40,824 bases of DNA from a virus. Shown here piece by piece: positions 15,165-20,576 of the stretch. The position numbers and the translations under genes are program-made. The DNA lies in the IMG/VR virus record IMGVR_UViG_3300027578_000016, positions 1 through 40,824 of that record; one strand, given 5' to 3'. The notes below the pieces were generated by a model, which had not been told where the DNA came from, ran no database searches, and saw nothing but the letters and a program-made list of their open reading frames with translations. How positions within the stretch are numbered: position 1 is the stretch's first letter; every line of letters begins with the position of its first letter.

Positions 15165-15581
15165 TTATAAGTACTTTGCTATTTGCTTCATGGTTGAAGC
15201 GTTAACTGTTGTTTCATCTGTCATGCGTAAAATTGACAGAGCATTAGTAATGTCTTCTACAATATCTTTATATGAGTGATGACTCATAGTGTTATGCTTA
15301 CGCTCTGGGCAAACAGGCAAATCTATTACATCAACTATTACATCATAGTCAATGTTAAGGGTGCTGTTCCATTCACGATAGTTTGTTCGGAAATTAGTAG
15401 CATTTTTAACATTATTAATAGCAAAGGCTGTTAATTCTTTTTGCCATATAGCATAAGCCTTATTGTACTCGGCTTCGTTTACTTCTTGGTTAGCATAATC
15501 TTCTTCAACTTTTGCTAACTTAGTTTCCAATGCAGTAATTACTTTATGCGTTGGAAGTTTTACTGTGATTCCTCTGTTCAT
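15165..15581 (-). CDS. Unknown early protein with coiled coil
   Basis: A 138-aa protein. Residues about 13-55 (KVITALETKLAKVEEDYANQ...) form a likely coiled coil. The middle carries DVIDLPVCPERKH, and the end SILRMTDETTVNASTMKQIAKYL resembles a winged or helical cap. AAAGGAG lies 5 nt before the ATG. No family recognised. Confidence 0.65.
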   Translation of the reverse strand: MNRGITVKLPTHKVITALETKLAKVEEDYANQEVNEAEYNKAYAIWQKELTAFAINNVKNATNFRTNYREWNSTLNIDYDVIVDVIDLPVCPERKHNTMSHHSYKDIVEDITNALSILRMTDETTVNASTMKQIAKYL

Positions 15582-15600
15582 TTTTCTCCTTTAGTTGTTA

Positions 15601-16014
15601 TTAATACCAACCGTTGCTTCGCCAATGCGACCAAGCAACTGATGGTTTTTCGTAACGGTGCTGGATATACTCCAGCCCCCGCTCAACTTGGAGCGGGGCT
15701 GGCGTTGATGGGTCAAGGTTAAGCAACTGAGGTACACCAAAGGCTGAACTGTTTGGGTTGTCTGCTTTGGGATTCCATGCTGATTCCTTTCCCCATAACT
15801 TCATTAGTGCACGGTGCTCAGACATATTCCATTCTGGGTATGCCATGCGCATGTACTGTCTTGCATATAGTTTTAGAGCACGAGGTGTCCAATGGAACTC
15901 GCTCATCTCTGTAGGTTTTGGTTCTGTGTACTGCTGTATTGGTGCTATCTGCCATGGTAGTAGCGATAAGAATGCTACATACCATGCAGTAAATATTGCG
16001 AATAGTTTATTCAT
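15601..16014 (-). CDS. Membrane-anchored lytic transglycosylase-like protein
   Basis: A 137-aa protein read from the ATG at 16014, which overlaps the stop of the 34-aa gene. An upstream ATG at 16050 would add 12 residues lying entirely inside that gene. The N-terminus (FAIFTAWYVAFLSLLPW) is a membrane anchor or uncleaved signal. The rest fits a goose-type/SLT fold: LMKLWGKESAWNP with catalytic Glu E77, SSAFGVPQLLN, then a GLEYIQHRY...AWSHW....GWY end. It would cut peptidoglycan glycan strands outside the membrane. It is unusual to find it in the early operon, 9 kb from the lysis genes on the other strand. Confidence 0.8.
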   Translation of the reverse strand: MNKLFAIFTAWYVAFLSLLPWQIAPIQQYTEPKPTEMSEFHWTPRALKLYARQYMRMAYPEWNMSEHRALMKLWGKESAWNPKADNPNSSAFGVPQLLNLDPSTPAPLQVERGLEYIQHRYEKPSVAWSHWRSNGWY

Positions 16015-16111
16015 CGCCCCACATCCTGTCTGGTTCTTGGTAACCATCATCTTTTTCTTCTGTGTCTTTGTCTAGTGCCACATCATCTTCAAGTGGTGGT
16101 TCATAACTCAT
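16007..16111 (-). CDS. 34-aa acidic protein
   Basis: A very short gene read from ATG 16111 with AAAGGAG upstream, ending at TAA 16007-16009 inside the start of the transglycosylase. It has many Asp/Glu residues (PPLEDDVALDKDTEEKDDGY) and ends RMWGDE. No fold predicted. The consistent overlaps (11 nt with the upstream gene, 8 nt with the downstream one) argue for real translation. It may serve as a coupling peptide or as a small inhibitor mimicking DNA. Confidence 0.55.
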   Translation of the reverse strand: MSYEPPLEDDVALDKDTEEKDDGYQEPDRMWGDE

Positions 16112-16199
16112 CTTCTTCTATCTCCTTTAACATCTCATTTAGTATGGGCTGTACTGCTAGGGCTGCTTTGTCTAATGCTTCTTGTAATTCTTTACTCAT
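16101..16199 (-). CDS. 32-aa helical protein
   Basis: A 32-aa reading frame, one amphipathic helix (SKELQEALDKAALAVQPILNE...). Its ATG overlaps the upstream stop (ATGA), and its stop lies inside the next start. It has no own ribosome site, so translation would be by coupling. It contains the AAAGGAG used by the 34-aa gene. Confidence 0.5.
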   Translation of the reverse strand: MSKELQEALDKAALAVQPILNEMLKEIEEDEL

Positions 16200-16387
16200 T
16201 CTTTTACTAATAACCTTTCATCTACTGGTGGTATTCTATGGGAGCCCCGTGTATCTACTCCACGGTTAGCGCAATATGCTGCGTATAGTTCAGCGTATTC
16301 TAAAGCATACTTGTGTGCTAAGAACTTCTTTGCATACTCTGAACCTGCATTTTTGATGCTTGTAATTTCTTTGCTTGCTAGTGTCAT
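16196..16387 (-). CDS. Unknown 63-aa early protein
   Basis: A 63-aa mainly helical protein with Tyr/Ala-rich YAKKFLAHKYALEYAELYAAYCANRG, then a polar end with DTRGSHRIPPVDERLL. GGAGG precedes its ATG, inside the end of the 42-aa gene. No family recognised. Confidence 0.6.
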   Translation of the reverse strand: MTLASKEITSIKNAGSEYAKKFLAHKYALEYAELYAAYCANRGVDTRGSHRIPPVDERLLVKE

Positions 16388-16390
16388 TGG

Positions 16391-16519
16391 TTATTCCTCC
16401 ACATAGATTCGTCCAGTTGCCATCATTTCTTCTAGAATATTGTTGGCTGCTTTGATGGACAGGATTGCAGCCTCCATTGATTCATTTAACTGTGCTATTT
16501 CTTCAACTGTGTAAGCCAT
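16391..16519 (-). CDS. 42-aa helical protein
   Basis: A 42-aa reading frame read from the ATG at 16519 with AGGAGAAG upstream. It is one long helix (VEEIAQLNESMEAAILSIKA...) ending TGRIYVEE. Its end provides the GTGGAGG ribosome site of the next gene. It is acidic and could oligomerise. No function known. Confidence 0.55.
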   Translation of the reverse strand: MAYTVEEIAQLNESMEAAILSIKAANNILEEMMATGRIYVEE

Positions 16520-16706
16520 CAACTTCTCCTAACTTAGTTAGTCCGCATGGTATGCAGTAGTTTCTATGTGCCAAGTCCCAATGTTCTACTTGGATTGTCA
16601 TATTACATTTGTCGCAGTTGGATACGACATACTTTCTTTGTATCTTCATTTGTTCTGCCTTCAATATATCTAATGACTCTATCTTGTATCTCATTTCGTT
16701 GTCCAT
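16503..16706 (-). CDS. Zinc-ribbon small protein
   Basis: A 67-aa protein with CDKC (C31, C34) and CIPC (C51, C54), a plain four-cysteine zinc ribbon, after a charged helical start (KIESLDILKAEQMKIQRK). Its ends overlap both neighbours by about 16 nt. Zinc ribbons of this size in phages often bind nucleic acid or host proteins; the target is unknown. Confidence 0.65.
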   Translation of the reverse strand: MDNEMRYKIESLDILKAEQMKIQRKYVVSNCDKCNMTIQVEHWDLAHRNYCIPCGLTKLGEVDGLHS

Positions 16707-16891
16707 AGGTCTTCCTTGGCTATGTCTGTATCCATGTAGTAATCTGTGCGTCTGGTCTTGCGTAGTTCCCTGCGTAGTCTCATGTTCTCTTTAGTTAGTA
16801 TTGCATTCTGTCTGATAGCAAGGGTGATTACTGCTACAGATGTAGTTAAAGCAATGAGCATTGCTAGTAGTGTCATTGAATCTAGTACCAT
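16691..16891 (-). CDS. Single-span membrane protein
   Basis: A 66-aa protein read from the ATG at 16891, since AAAGGAG sits 8 nt upstream; an ATG at 16915 lies before that site. One membrane segment (about 6-26, TLLAMLIALTTSVAVITLAI) precedes a basic coil (ENMRLRRELRKTRR), so the charged tail probably faces the cytoplasm. The function is unknown; superinfection exclusion or membrane anchoring are possibilities. Confidence 0.6.
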   Translation of the reverse strand: MVLDSMTLLAMLIALTTSVAVITLAIRQNAILTKENMRLRRELRKTRRTDYYMDTDIAKEDLWTTK

Positions 16892-17017
16892 TTCTATCTC
16901 CTTTTGTGTGAGCATTGGCTAATAGGAACTAAGCAGTCCCCACAATAAACTGTATTATTTTGGTTGTCTACCATCTATTCGACTCGCTATCTACTGCTGT
17001 TGTACGATTCCCCGCAG

Positions 17018-17059
17018 GAAAAAGTGCGGGTGGTGAGAGCCGAAGCCCCCACCACCCGC
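17018..17059 (-). terminator. Rho-independent terminator after the putative SSB gene
   Basis: On the minus strand gcgggtggtg pairs perfectly with caccacccgc (17050-17059 with 17026-17035), and the inner ggggcttcggctct can extend the stem. A T-run follows (17019-17023). It sits 11 nt after the stop at 17070. The rest of the gap to 16891 shows no convincing promoter, so some read-through is likely. Confidence 0.85.
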
Positions 17060-17069
17060 GATTGATTGA

Positions 17070-17381
17070 TTAGACTAGTGATAACTTGGTAACCACTTGG
17101 TTTTCATACCACTTATCGTTTTTCTCAGAGAAACTTGAGGTCATATAGCCTTCAATGTTGCAGGCGAATTCGGTTTCTGTAGAGTTGATAAGGTTTTCAC
17201 GAACCCATGCTTGGATTGCAGGGTCAGTGATTGTAATCTGACGGCTTGCAGTAAACTTGCTTGCCATTTCACCAGTTGGAGTGTATTCCAAACGGCGGTC
17301 TACTACAGATGCTTTGATAACTGTAGTATAATCTTTCACTGCCTTAACGATTGAACCATTGAATGTGAATGTATTTGACAT
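17070..17381 (-). CDS. Putative OB-fold / single-stranded-DNA-binding protein
   Basis: A 103-aa protein with a strong beta pattern: FTFNGSIVKAVKDYTTVIKASVVDRR, then MASKFTASRQITITD, and a last part FACNIEGYMTSSF...NQVVTKLSLV. This resembles the order of strands in small SSB proteins (a core strand, a 'vxVEGyl' strand and a terminal V.a..v strand). No acidic C-terminal tip is seen. It is flanked by two terminators, so it may be made at a different level from its neighbours, as expected for SSB. The function is inferred. Confidence 0.45.
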   Translation of the reverse strand: MSNTFTFNGSIVKAVKDYTTVIKASVVDRRLEYTPTGEMASKFTASRQITITDPAIQAWVRENLINSTETEFACNIEGYMTSSFSEKNDKWYENQVVTKLSLV

Positions 17382-17403
17382 GTTATTTCCTTTTCTAGTA
17401 GTT

Positions 17404-17446
17404 GTTTTTTGGGCGTAGCCCCCGTCACTTGGGACGGGGCAAGCCC
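17404..17446 (-). terminator. Rho-independent terminator after the 137-aa zinc protein
   Basis: On the minus strand GGGC-ttg-CCCCGT pairs with ACGGGG-gctac-GCCC around an 8-nt loop. Strictly, the run after the stem reads aaaaaac on the minus strand, i.e. tttttt on the plus strand at 17405-17410. The T-tract therefore suits plus-strand transcripts better, and on the minus strand the hairpin may act as an attenuator or mRNA-stabilising end. Confidence 0.5.
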
Positions 17447-17453
17447 TTGATGG

Positions 17454-17867
17454 TTAGTTACAGTTTGGACATACAGCATGCATATTGCATGTGTAGTGGC
17501 AGGTTTGGCACACCATTGAGTTTGGTGGCATATCCATATTGAGTTCAAAGATACGGTCAGTTATAACCGTAATCGGTGGGAGAAACTCTTCTCGAGTATC
17601 TTCCCATGTCTGAGTAGCCCATACGAAGTACGGTTCTACTCTGGTGGTTGAGCCTGTCCATTCATGTCCAGATTCATCTGGATTAATCTTGGTTAGGCTG
17701 GTATACATAGGAGCATAACGATAGATGTCGTTGCCTTCATCTACTATCTCATGCACTGCTATCGCCTCTCTTGTTAGACGACTATCTTCGCAGTCCATGC
17801 ATACATCATCTAGTATGTAGCATGAGTAGCAGGCATTAGTGACTGATATGCCCTGTTGTTCGCTCAT
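17454..17867 (-). CDS. Cysteine-rich protein with two zinc knuckles
   Basis: A 137-aa protein with CYSC...CMDC (C13, C16, C23, C26) at the N-terminus and CQTC...C...CPNC (C120, C123, C127, C133, C136) at the C-terminus. About 90 residues without cysteine lie between (acidic, with aromatic YFVWATQTWED). The spacing suggests two zinc sites or one composite site. A GAAGGAG site lies 8 nt upstream. It is the third gene of the early transcript. Early cysteine-rich phage proteins often bind host enzymes; no target can be named. Confidence 0.65.
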   Translation of the reverse strand: MSEQQGISVTNACYSCYILDDVCMDCEDSRLTREAIAVHEIVDEGNDIYRYAPMYTSLTKINPDESGHEWTGSTTRVEPYFVWATQTWEDTREEFLPPITVITDRIFELNMDMPPNSMVCQTCHYTCNMHAVCPNCN

Positions 17868-17998
17868 TCCCCTACTCCTTCTCCTACTTTTACCAGTTCA
17901 ACTCCGCATACTGGGCAGGGGAATCCAGTTCCTTGGAAGTGCTCGTAGTGGGCTGGACACCCTGTATCGAACTCATGGACTAGAATATAATGCTTCAT
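17864..17998 (-). CDS. 44-aa zinc-ribbon mini-protein
   Basis: A short gene (ATG at 17998, AAGGAG 8 nt upstream). The product starts MKHYILVHEFDTGCPAHYEH and has CPVCG at 28-32, so C14, H17, C28 and C31 can hold one zinc. Its stop overlaps the next start (ATGA), and its start overlaps the upstream stop. All three cysteine-rich genes at the operon head are thus coupled. Confidence 0.65.
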   Translation of the reverse strand: MKHYILVHEFDTGCPAHYEHFQGTGFPCPVCGVELVKVGEGVGE

Positions 17999-18126
17999 TC
18001 TTTCCACTCCTTCTTCATATCTCCGAGGCTACCTTCACCTCCGTGTAGGTAGTAGCACCCGCAGTTCAACCAGTTATCTATCCCACACACTCTGCATTCT
18101 ACGATGGTTTCAGATGTTGTGAACAT
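17995..18126 (-). CDS. 43-aa cysteine-rich mini-protein, first gene of the early operon
   Basis: A short gene (ATG at 18126, GAGAGGAAG upstream). The product has CRVC (C11, C14) and CGC (C22, C24), then HGGEGSLGDMKKEWKE. The four cysteines fit a zinc ribbon. It directly follows the structured leader (18127 to about 18420) and is therefore probably among the first phage proteins made. Confidence 0.65.
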   Translation of the reverse strand: MFTTSETIVECRVCGIDNWLNCGCYYLHGGEGSLGDMKKEWKE

Positions 18127-18171
18127 AACTTCCTCTCTGTAGTTAATACCTTTAACTACACCTAAACCAAG

Positions 18172-18208
18172 GCATGGCTGTCCAGTGTAGTTTGCTGGAC
18201 TGCCATGC
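18172..18208 (-). other. Strong hairpin in the early leader
   Basis: GCATGGC + GTCCAG (18172-18185) pairs with CTGGAC + GCCATGC (18195-18208): 13 bp with one t/t mismatch and a 9-nt loop. It lies about 46 nt before the first early start codon (18126). No T-run follows on either strand, so it is not a plain terminator. It could stabilise or process the leader, or work as an attenuator. Confidence 0.6.
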
Positions 18209-18289
18209 TACGGAACAGCCCGACTGCCTCAGCCAGCCAGGATTTTTATTTAACTGGGGCGCGGAATGTTTATTTACTATGGAGCGCCG

Positions 18290-18334
18290 AGATAGCCTCC
18301 TGCTCAGCGCACTATCTAACAGTACAGACTGAGC
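18290..18334 (-). other. Interleaved stems (pseudoknot or switch) in the early leader
   Basis: Two perfect 6-bp stems interlock. AGATAG (18290-18295) pairs with CTATCT (18312-18317), and GCTCAG (18302-18307) pairs with CTGAGC (18329-18334). The order A-B-A'-B' permits an H-type pseudoknot or two mutually exclusive folds. It lies in the transcribed leader of the early operon if the promoter at 18427-18455 is right. Confidence 0.45.
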
Positions 18335-18341
18335 GGTAGCA

Positions 18342-18375
18342 AACAGTTCTGGGGTCTAAATGACCCCTGACTGTT
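18342..18375 (-). other. Hairpin in the early leader
   Basis: AACAGT (18342-18347) and GGGGTC (18351-18356) pair with GACCCC (18362-18367) and ACTGTT (18370-18375), with a small internal loop and a 5-nt end loop. It is about 45 nt after the predicted leftward start. A further 5+6-bp stem (GGAAA/TTTCC and GTAGAG/CTCTAC, 18387-18420) would begin at the predicted first base. Confidence 0.55.
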
Positions 18376-18426
18376 TAATTGCTTTTGGAAACAGTAGAGT
18401 ATCTCTACCTAAATATTTCCCGTACA

Positions 18427-18455
18427 ACAGTATGCCTATGCCCCAGTACTATCAA
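18427..18455 (-). promoter_or_regulatory. Predicted leftward early promoter
   Basis: On the minus strand TTGATA (18455-18450) is followed after exactly 17 nt by TACTGT (18432-18427). The -35 matches TTGACA at 5 of 6 positions, and the -10 keeps the key T1, A2 and T6. Transcription would start near 18420 and leave a roughly 290-nt leader before the first early gene. The -35 overlaps an arm of the inverted repeat at 18444-18485, and the CRP-type site lies upstream at a class I distance. Confidence 0.5.
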
Positions 18456-18485
18456 TATAGGGTCTGACCTGCGGTTATAGTACTG
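18444..18485. promoter_or_regulatory. Long inverted repeat overlapping the leftward promoter
   Basis: CAGTACTAT (18444-18452) and ATAGTACTG (18477-18485) are perfect 9-bp inverted arms with a 24-bp spacer. One arm covers part of the predicted -35; the other abuts the CRP-type palindrome. The half-site TACTAT/ATAGTA recurs in the palindrome at 18542-18571. This suggests an operator for a dimeric or looping regulator. Confidence 0.5.
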
Positions 18486-18499
18486 TGATGTAAATCACA
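18484..18499. promoter_or_regulatory. Perfect CRP/GlxR-type binding site
   Basis: TGTGATGTAAATCACA matches the CRP-family consensus TGTGA-N6-TCACA in all fixed positions, and also the corynebacterial GlxR form TGTGA-NN-TA-NN-TCACA. The symmetry extends one base further on each side (C...G). The centre lies about 71.5 bp upstream of the predicted leftward start, a standard class I activator distance. No CRP-like gene is present in the window, so a host cAMP-dependent regulator would have to bind. Confidence 0.6.
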
Positions 18500-18541
18500 G
18501 GCTGCAAAGTGTTCGGAATGGGTGTTTGAACGGATTAATAT

Positions 18542-18571
18542 ATAGTAGAGGCAATTTATTGCCGATACTAT
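18542..18571. promoter_or_regulatory. 30-bp two-part palindrome
   Basis: ATAGTA (18542-18547) and GGCAAT (18550-18555) mirror ATTGCC (18558-18563) and TACTAT (18566-18571), with only the central tt and two ga spacers unpaired. It shares ATAGTA/TACTAT half-sites with the repeat at 18444-18485. It may be an operator or an mRNA hairpin on the rightward side. Confidence 0.5.
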
Positions 18572-18572
18572 A

Positions 18573-18593
18573 GCAAGGGCTTTAGGCCCTTGC
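18573..18593. other. 8-bp hairpin upstream of terL
   Basis: GCAAGGGC (18573-18580) pairs with GCCCTTGC (18586-18593) around tttag. No T-run follows on either strand. It directly follows the 30-bp palindrome. Confidence 0.5.
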
Positions 18594-18595
18594 GT

Positions 18596-18641
18596 ACAGA
18601 CTGTATCTACTGTCTGTTACAACAGGCTGTATAACAGACTA
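18596..18641. repeat. Cluster of ACAG(A/G)C repeats before terL
   Basis: Four copies lie within 46 nt: ACAGACTGTA (18596), the inverted GTCTGT (18612), ACAGGCTGTA (18622) and ACAGACTA (18634). The cluster ends 36 nt before the terL start, where an activator of late transcription could bind. TATAAC (18630-18635) within it is a weak -10 candidate. Confidence 0.45.
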
Positions 18642-18677
18642 TTGTAAGCGGGTAAATTCTGCCCAAAAGGGACATAG

Positions 18678-20567
18678 ATGACATTCAGTAAAAGTAATAA
18701 CCCCCGTACCGAAAAAACGGTAGAGGCAAAGGCAAAGTTACTAGCCCTGGTAGCCCAGGGCATGGGTGCTCCTAGGGCCATGGTTCAGATAGGCTATAAG
18801 GAAGATACCTTACGTATCTGGATTAGCCGCGACAAAAAATTTGCCCGTGATTTGGAAGACGCCAAGGCAGATGCCAAAAATAACTCCACCATCTCTCTCG
18901 GAGTGGCAAAGGATGAGATTTCTTTTTCACAGTTTTCTGAAGTATTTTTAAACCAGCAGGTCTTTCCACACCATCAAGATTGGATTGACCTACTAGAAGG
19001 TTACGAACCTTCATGGCTGCACGAGTCTATGATTTACGAAGACGGGGACCAGAACCGCTTATTGGTAAATGTACCCCCTGAGCATGCCAAGTCAACCGTG
19101 GTAACGGTTAACTACTCTACCTACCGAATTGCCCTTAATCCTAATGTGCGCATTATTGTGGTCAGTAAGACCCTTAACAAAGCGCGAGAGTTTGTCTATG
19201 CAATTAAGCAAAGACTATCCCACCCACGTTGGCTAAAGTTACAAACAGCCTATGGACCTGAGGGTGGCTGGAAACAAGACGCTGATACTTGGAAGGTAGA
19301 TACCGTCTACCTTGGTAGCGATGCTAGAGACTCATCCGAAAAAGACCCAACCATCCAAGCACTTGGTATGGGTGGTCAGATTTACGGTGCTCGTGCTGAC
19401 CTGATTATCTTGGATGACTGCATTACCACTGCCAATGCCCACGAGTGGGACAAGCAAATTAACTGGTTACAAAAAGAAGTTATTACCCGTTTGGGTAAGA
19501 ATGGCAAGTTGTTGATTGTAGGGACACGAATTGCGGCGAATGATTTTTATAAAGAACTTCGTAATCCGAAGCATTGGTCTGGTGGTAAGTGCCCATTTAC
19601 TTACATGGCTATGCCTGCGGTATTGGAGTATGGGGAGAAACCAGAAGACTGGGTAACCCTTTGGCCTAAGTCTGACCATCCTTGGGATGGAGACGAAGAT
19701 GAATTACCCGATGAGCAAGGGCTGTATCCCAAGTGGGATGGACCGTCTTTGTTTAAACGGCGCGGTGAAGTAACTCCTAGTACTTGGGCTTTAGTTTATC
19801 AGCAGGAGGATGTCGAAGAAGATTCCATCTTCCCACCCGCACTGGTGCAGGCTTGCACCAAGGGTATGCGTAAGCGAGGTCCGTTAAAACAGGGCGTGGT
19901 GGGACATCCGAATCATGTAGAAGGTTACACAGTTGTTGGCTTTGACCCTGCTATGGGCAGAGGCCATGCTGCATTTGTAGCAATGACTTATAACCGAGTA
20001 GACGGAAAGATGTATGTGCTGGACTGTGAGAACATGTCTGAGCCTACGCCGCAAAAGATTCGTGCCATGATTGAAGAGTTTACAATCAAGTACAGTCCTA
20101 ATGAGTTTCGTGTTGAAATTAACGCACACCAGAAAGCCTATGAACTAGATACAGATTTACGTCAATGGCTATCGCAATACGGCTGTAGTTTAAAGCCACA
20201 CTTTACACAGAAGAACAAGTGGGATACCTCCCACGGTGTTGCATCTATGTCAACGATGCTCGGCACTATGCACGATGGAGTATTCCAAAAAAACAACACG
20301 ATTGAGTTTCCTTCCGCTGATGGTTCAGAGGGAGTCAAGGCTTTAATTCAACAACTCATAACTTGGAAACCAGATACCAAAGGCAAGACTGACTGCGTTA
20401 TGGCTATGTGGTTTGCGTTTATACGCCTACGTGAGTTAATGCAACAGAGCACAGTAATAGCAAAATACTCAGAAAACCGTTGGGCTACCCGTGCTCAACT
20501 ATCAAAACGTGGAAGCGTAAACCTAGACCTTGCCTTGCAAGAACAGTGGCAAGAACAATTCGGATAA
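18678..20567 (+). CDS. terL: Terminase large subunit
   Basis: A 629-aa protein. A helix-turn-helix-like N-terminus (residues 27-60, ALVAQGMGAPRAMVQIGY...) resembles a small-terminase DNA-binding segment. The ATPase has a Walker A variant PPEHAKST (133-140) and Walker B LIILDDC (242-248). The C-terminal RNase H-like nuclease starts GFDPAMGRG with D423 and continues FRVEINAHQKAYE (E480). It cuts and pumps concatemeric DNA into proheads at the portal. No separate small terminase gene is visible, so the fused HTH may replace it. AAGGGA lies 7 nt before the ATG. Confidence 0.95.
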   Translation: MTFSKSNNPRTEKTVEAKAKLLALVAQGMGAPRAMVQIGYKEDTLRIWISRDKKFARDLEDAKADAKNNSTISLGVAKDEISFSQFSEVFLNQQVFPHHQDWIDLLEGYEPSWLHESMIYEDGDQNRLLVNVPPEHAKSTVVTVNYSTYRIALNPNVRIIVVSKTLNKAREFVYAIKQRLSHPRWLKLQTAYGPEGGWKQDADTWKVDTVYLGSDARDSSEKDPTIQALGMGGQIYGARADLIILDDCITTANAHEWDKQINWLQKEVITRLGKNGKLLIVGTRIAANDFYKELRNPKHWSGGKCPFTYMAMPAVLEYGEKPEDWVTLWPKSDHPWDGDEDELPDEQGLYPKWDGPSLFKRRGEVTPSTWALVYQQEDVEEDSIFPPALVQACTKGMRKRGPLKQGVVGHPNHVEGYTVVGFDPAMGRGHAAFVAMTYNRVDGKMYVLDCENMSEPTPQKIRAMIEEFTIKYSPNEFRVEINAHQKAYELDTDLRQWLSQYGCSLKPHFTQKNKWDTSHGVASMSTMLGTMHDGVFQKNNTIEFPSADGSEGVKALIQQLITWKPDTKGKTDCVMAMWFAFIRLRELMQQSTVIAKYSENRWATRAQLSKRGSVNLDLALQEQWQEQFG

Positions 20568-20576
20568 GGAACTAAC

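Larger units (their letters stand above)
18127..18677. other. 551-bp divergent control region
   Basis: A gene-free stretch between the leftward early operon and rightward terL. It holds at least eight inverted repeats, a CRP/GlxR-type palindrome (18484-18499), a plausible leftward promoter (18427-18455), a roughly 290-nt structured leader for the early operon, and repeated hexamers before terL. No plus-strand promoter of good quality was found; weak -10 candidates are TATAGT (18541-18546) and TATAAC (18630-18635). Such a palindrome-rich divergent region could also contain the replication origin. Confidence 0.75.

Noticed and set aside
12723-18318. Shared TAGATAG(C/T)G motif in three early gaps (12723, 16984, 18310), considered as a repeated regulator site
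   Set aside because: The same 9-mer TAGATAGCG also occurs within the coding region near 15043, the orientation varies, and the short length makes chance matches likely.
18127-18677. tRNA gene in the control region
   Set aside because: The hairpins do not assemble into a cloverleaf with D, anticodon and T arms and no CCA-like acceptor end is seen.
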